NCBI GenBank assembly: GCA_900768675.1
Contig: CAAGDT010000179.1
Coordinates: 1 to 20,209, forward strand
DNA: 20,209 bases
Reading direction: 5' to 3'
From: Oscillospiraceae bacterium
Lineage (GTDB): Bacteria > Bacillota > Clostridia > Oscillospirales > Ruminococcaceae
Shown: in pieces, positions 19,571 through 20,209 of the stretch
Layout: each line of letters opens with the position of its first letter
Numbering within the stretch: the stretch's first letter is position 1
The notes under the pieces: model-generated
The model's database searches: none
What the model saw: only the letters and a program-made list of their open reading frames with translations
What the model was told of the DNA's origin: nothing
Program-made: the position numbers and the translations under genes

Positions 19571-19731
19571 GGCTGCTTCGCCGCCGCCAGATTTGCGCCG
19601 CCGCTTCAGCGGCGGCGCAGCTTGCGGGAAGCACTTGTTCGCTGGGAAAAGAAAGACTGACGGGAGAGTGGGCGGGCGGCGCCCTTCAGGGCGCCGCCAA
19701 ATTTGCGCCGCCGCTGAAGCGGCGGCGCAGC
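19571..19731. repeat. R2 GC-rich hairpin cluster (two hairpin B, one and a half hairpin A)
   Basis: In order: a degenerate hairpin A (GCGGC/GCCGC, about 19570-19585); hairpin B (19595-19618, 11-bp stem, loop TC); AGCTTGC and GGGAAGC; a ~45-bp spacer; hairpin A (19675-19698, 11-bp stem, loop TC); and hairpin B (19705-19728, loop GA). Both B hairpins are embedded in the same flanks (ATTTGC...AGCT), and the unit is related to 13121-13370. It fills most of the interval between the two-component promoter and the gap terminator; no gene is seen here. Confidence 0.85.
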
Positions 19732-19748
19732 TCACTCCACCACACAGC

Positions 19749-19777
19749 AAAAACTCCCCGCAGAAATCTGCGGGGAG
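19749..19777 (-). terminator. Intrinsic terminator of gap
   Basis: A perfect stem (CTCCCCGCAGA at 19754-19764 with its complement at 19767-19777) is followed on the minus strand by TTTTTG. It lies 25 bp past the gap stop. Confidence 0.93.
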
Positions 19778-19802
19778 CCTTGTAGTATCTTATCAGCAGG
19801 AA

Positions 19803-20209
19803 TTACTTGAGTTCTGCGAAGTACTTGATTGTTCTTACCATCTGGGATGTGTAAGAGTTCTCGTTGTCGTACCAGGAAACAACCTGTACTTCGTAAAGGT
19901 CGTCAGCAATCTTTGCAACCATTGTCTGAGTTGCGTCAAAGAGGGAGCCGTATCTCATACCGATAACGTCGGAAGAAACGATCTGATCCTCGTTGTAGCC
20001 GAAGGACTCGGAAGCAGCAGCCTTCATAGCAGCGTTGATGCCTTCCTTAGTAACGTCTGCGCCCTTAACAACAGCTGTAAGGATTGTTGTGGAGCCTGTG
20101 GTAACAGGAACTCTCTGTGCAGAACCGATGAGCTTGCCGTTGAGCTCGGGGATAACAAGACCGATAGCCTTTGCAGCACCTGTGGAGTTGGGAACGATGT
20201 TAGCCGCAC
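19803..20209 (-). CDS. gap: Glyceraldehyde-3-phosphate dehydrogenase, 5'-truncated by window edge
   Basis: The last 135 residues are present; the frame stays open to the window end, so the Met at 20027 is internal. Visible family motifs in order are NIVPNSTGAAKAIGLVIPEL with NGKLIGSAQRVPV, TTGSTTILTAVV, SSDVIGMRYGSLFDATQT and the C-terminal SWYDNENSYTSQMVRTIKYF. The NAD-binding domain and catalytic Cys lie outside the window. The enzyme oxidises glyceraldehyde-3-phosphate to 1,3-bisphosphoglycerate in glycolysis. Codon use is strongly biased, with many GTT, GCT and AAG codons, as expected for a highly expressed gene. A strong terminator follows. Confidence 0.97.
   Translation of the reverse strand, partial: AANIVPNSTGAAKAIGLVIPELNGKLIGSAQRVPVTTGSTTILTAVVKGADVTKEGINAAMKAAASESFGYNEDQIVSSDVIGMRYGSLFDATQTMVAKIADDLYEVQVVSWYDNENSYTSQMVRTIKYFAELK

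Noticed and set aside
19571..19731. Possible CRISPR array in the repeat cluster
   Set aside because: There are only two hairpin units with irregular spacing and related, not unique, spacers; no cas genes are present.
19300..19785. 161-aa + strand ORF across the response-regulator start and the R2 cluster
   Set aside because: It is antisense to the regulator's coding sequence and promoter and contains the GC-rich hairpins; no start signal supports it.

Overview
The window reads as chromosomal DNA of a low-to-mid GC Gram-positive bacterium, most likely a gut Clostridia member of the Ruminococcus/Oscillospiraceae type. The basis is the Firmicutes gene order rplU-prp-rpmA-obgE, an L27 that starts with a Prp-cleavable N-terminal extension, a queT gene behind a preQ1-type riboswitch, Mini-RNase III, YitT-family and YebC proteins, and strong GGAGG-like ribosome binding sites. 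The taxonomic call is inference; no rRNA gene is present.

Region 1 (1-8914, + strand) is mostly housekeeping. It holds the 3' part of purD, riboswitch-controlled queT, then a sigma-A-type promoter and an L21-leader-like 5' UTR driving rplU-prp-rpmA. After a terminator come an unrecognised two-TM protein, obgE, mrnC, a YitT/DUF2179 membrane protein, a secreted alpha/alpha-toroid-like protein of unknown role, and yebC.

Region 2 (8915-11831, + strand) is accessory. It holds a 105-bp fold-back repeat (R1, copy 1), an orphan zeta-toxin-like ATPase, and a three-gene operon: an XRE-HTH/AbrB fusion regulator, an ABC ATPase and an ABC-2 permease. The operon's promoter has a perfect dyad exactly filling the -35/-10 spacer.

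Region 3 (11832-13398) holds a minus-strand GNAT acetyltransferase and a membrane-anchored unknown protein. Next is a repeat-rich gap with R1 copy 2 and GC-rich CTTCAG/CTGAAG-loop hairpins (R2).

Region 4 (13399-19511, minus strand) is the most interesting block. An OmpR-type response regulator and a nearly sensor-less histidine kinase (4-bp overlap) are followed by an ABC ATPase with a Q-to-E 'E-loop' of the LanF/BcrA type, two paralogous ABC-2 permeases and a four-TM membrane-anchored S41 peptidase. The content resembles lantibiotic/antimicrobial-peptide sensing and resistance loci: CprABC-CprK-like by its ABC and kinase parts, NSR-like by its peptidase. A 172-bp MITE-like element flanked by TTAA has inserted into the end of the kinase gene and now supplies its last 24 codons. 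The pre-insertion gene can be reconstructed and would have ended three codons after the junction.

Region 5 (19512-20209) holds another R2 hairpin cluster, a strong minus-strand terminator and the 3' part of gap (GAPDH).

Three repeat families (R1 fold-back, R2 GC-rich hairpins, R3 TTAA MITE) are seen. Comparing copies gives internal evidence of movement: R1 copy 2 splits an R2 unit between 5-bp direct repeats, one R2 site lacks its hairpin exactly, and one R2 hairpin has its loop in reverse orientation.
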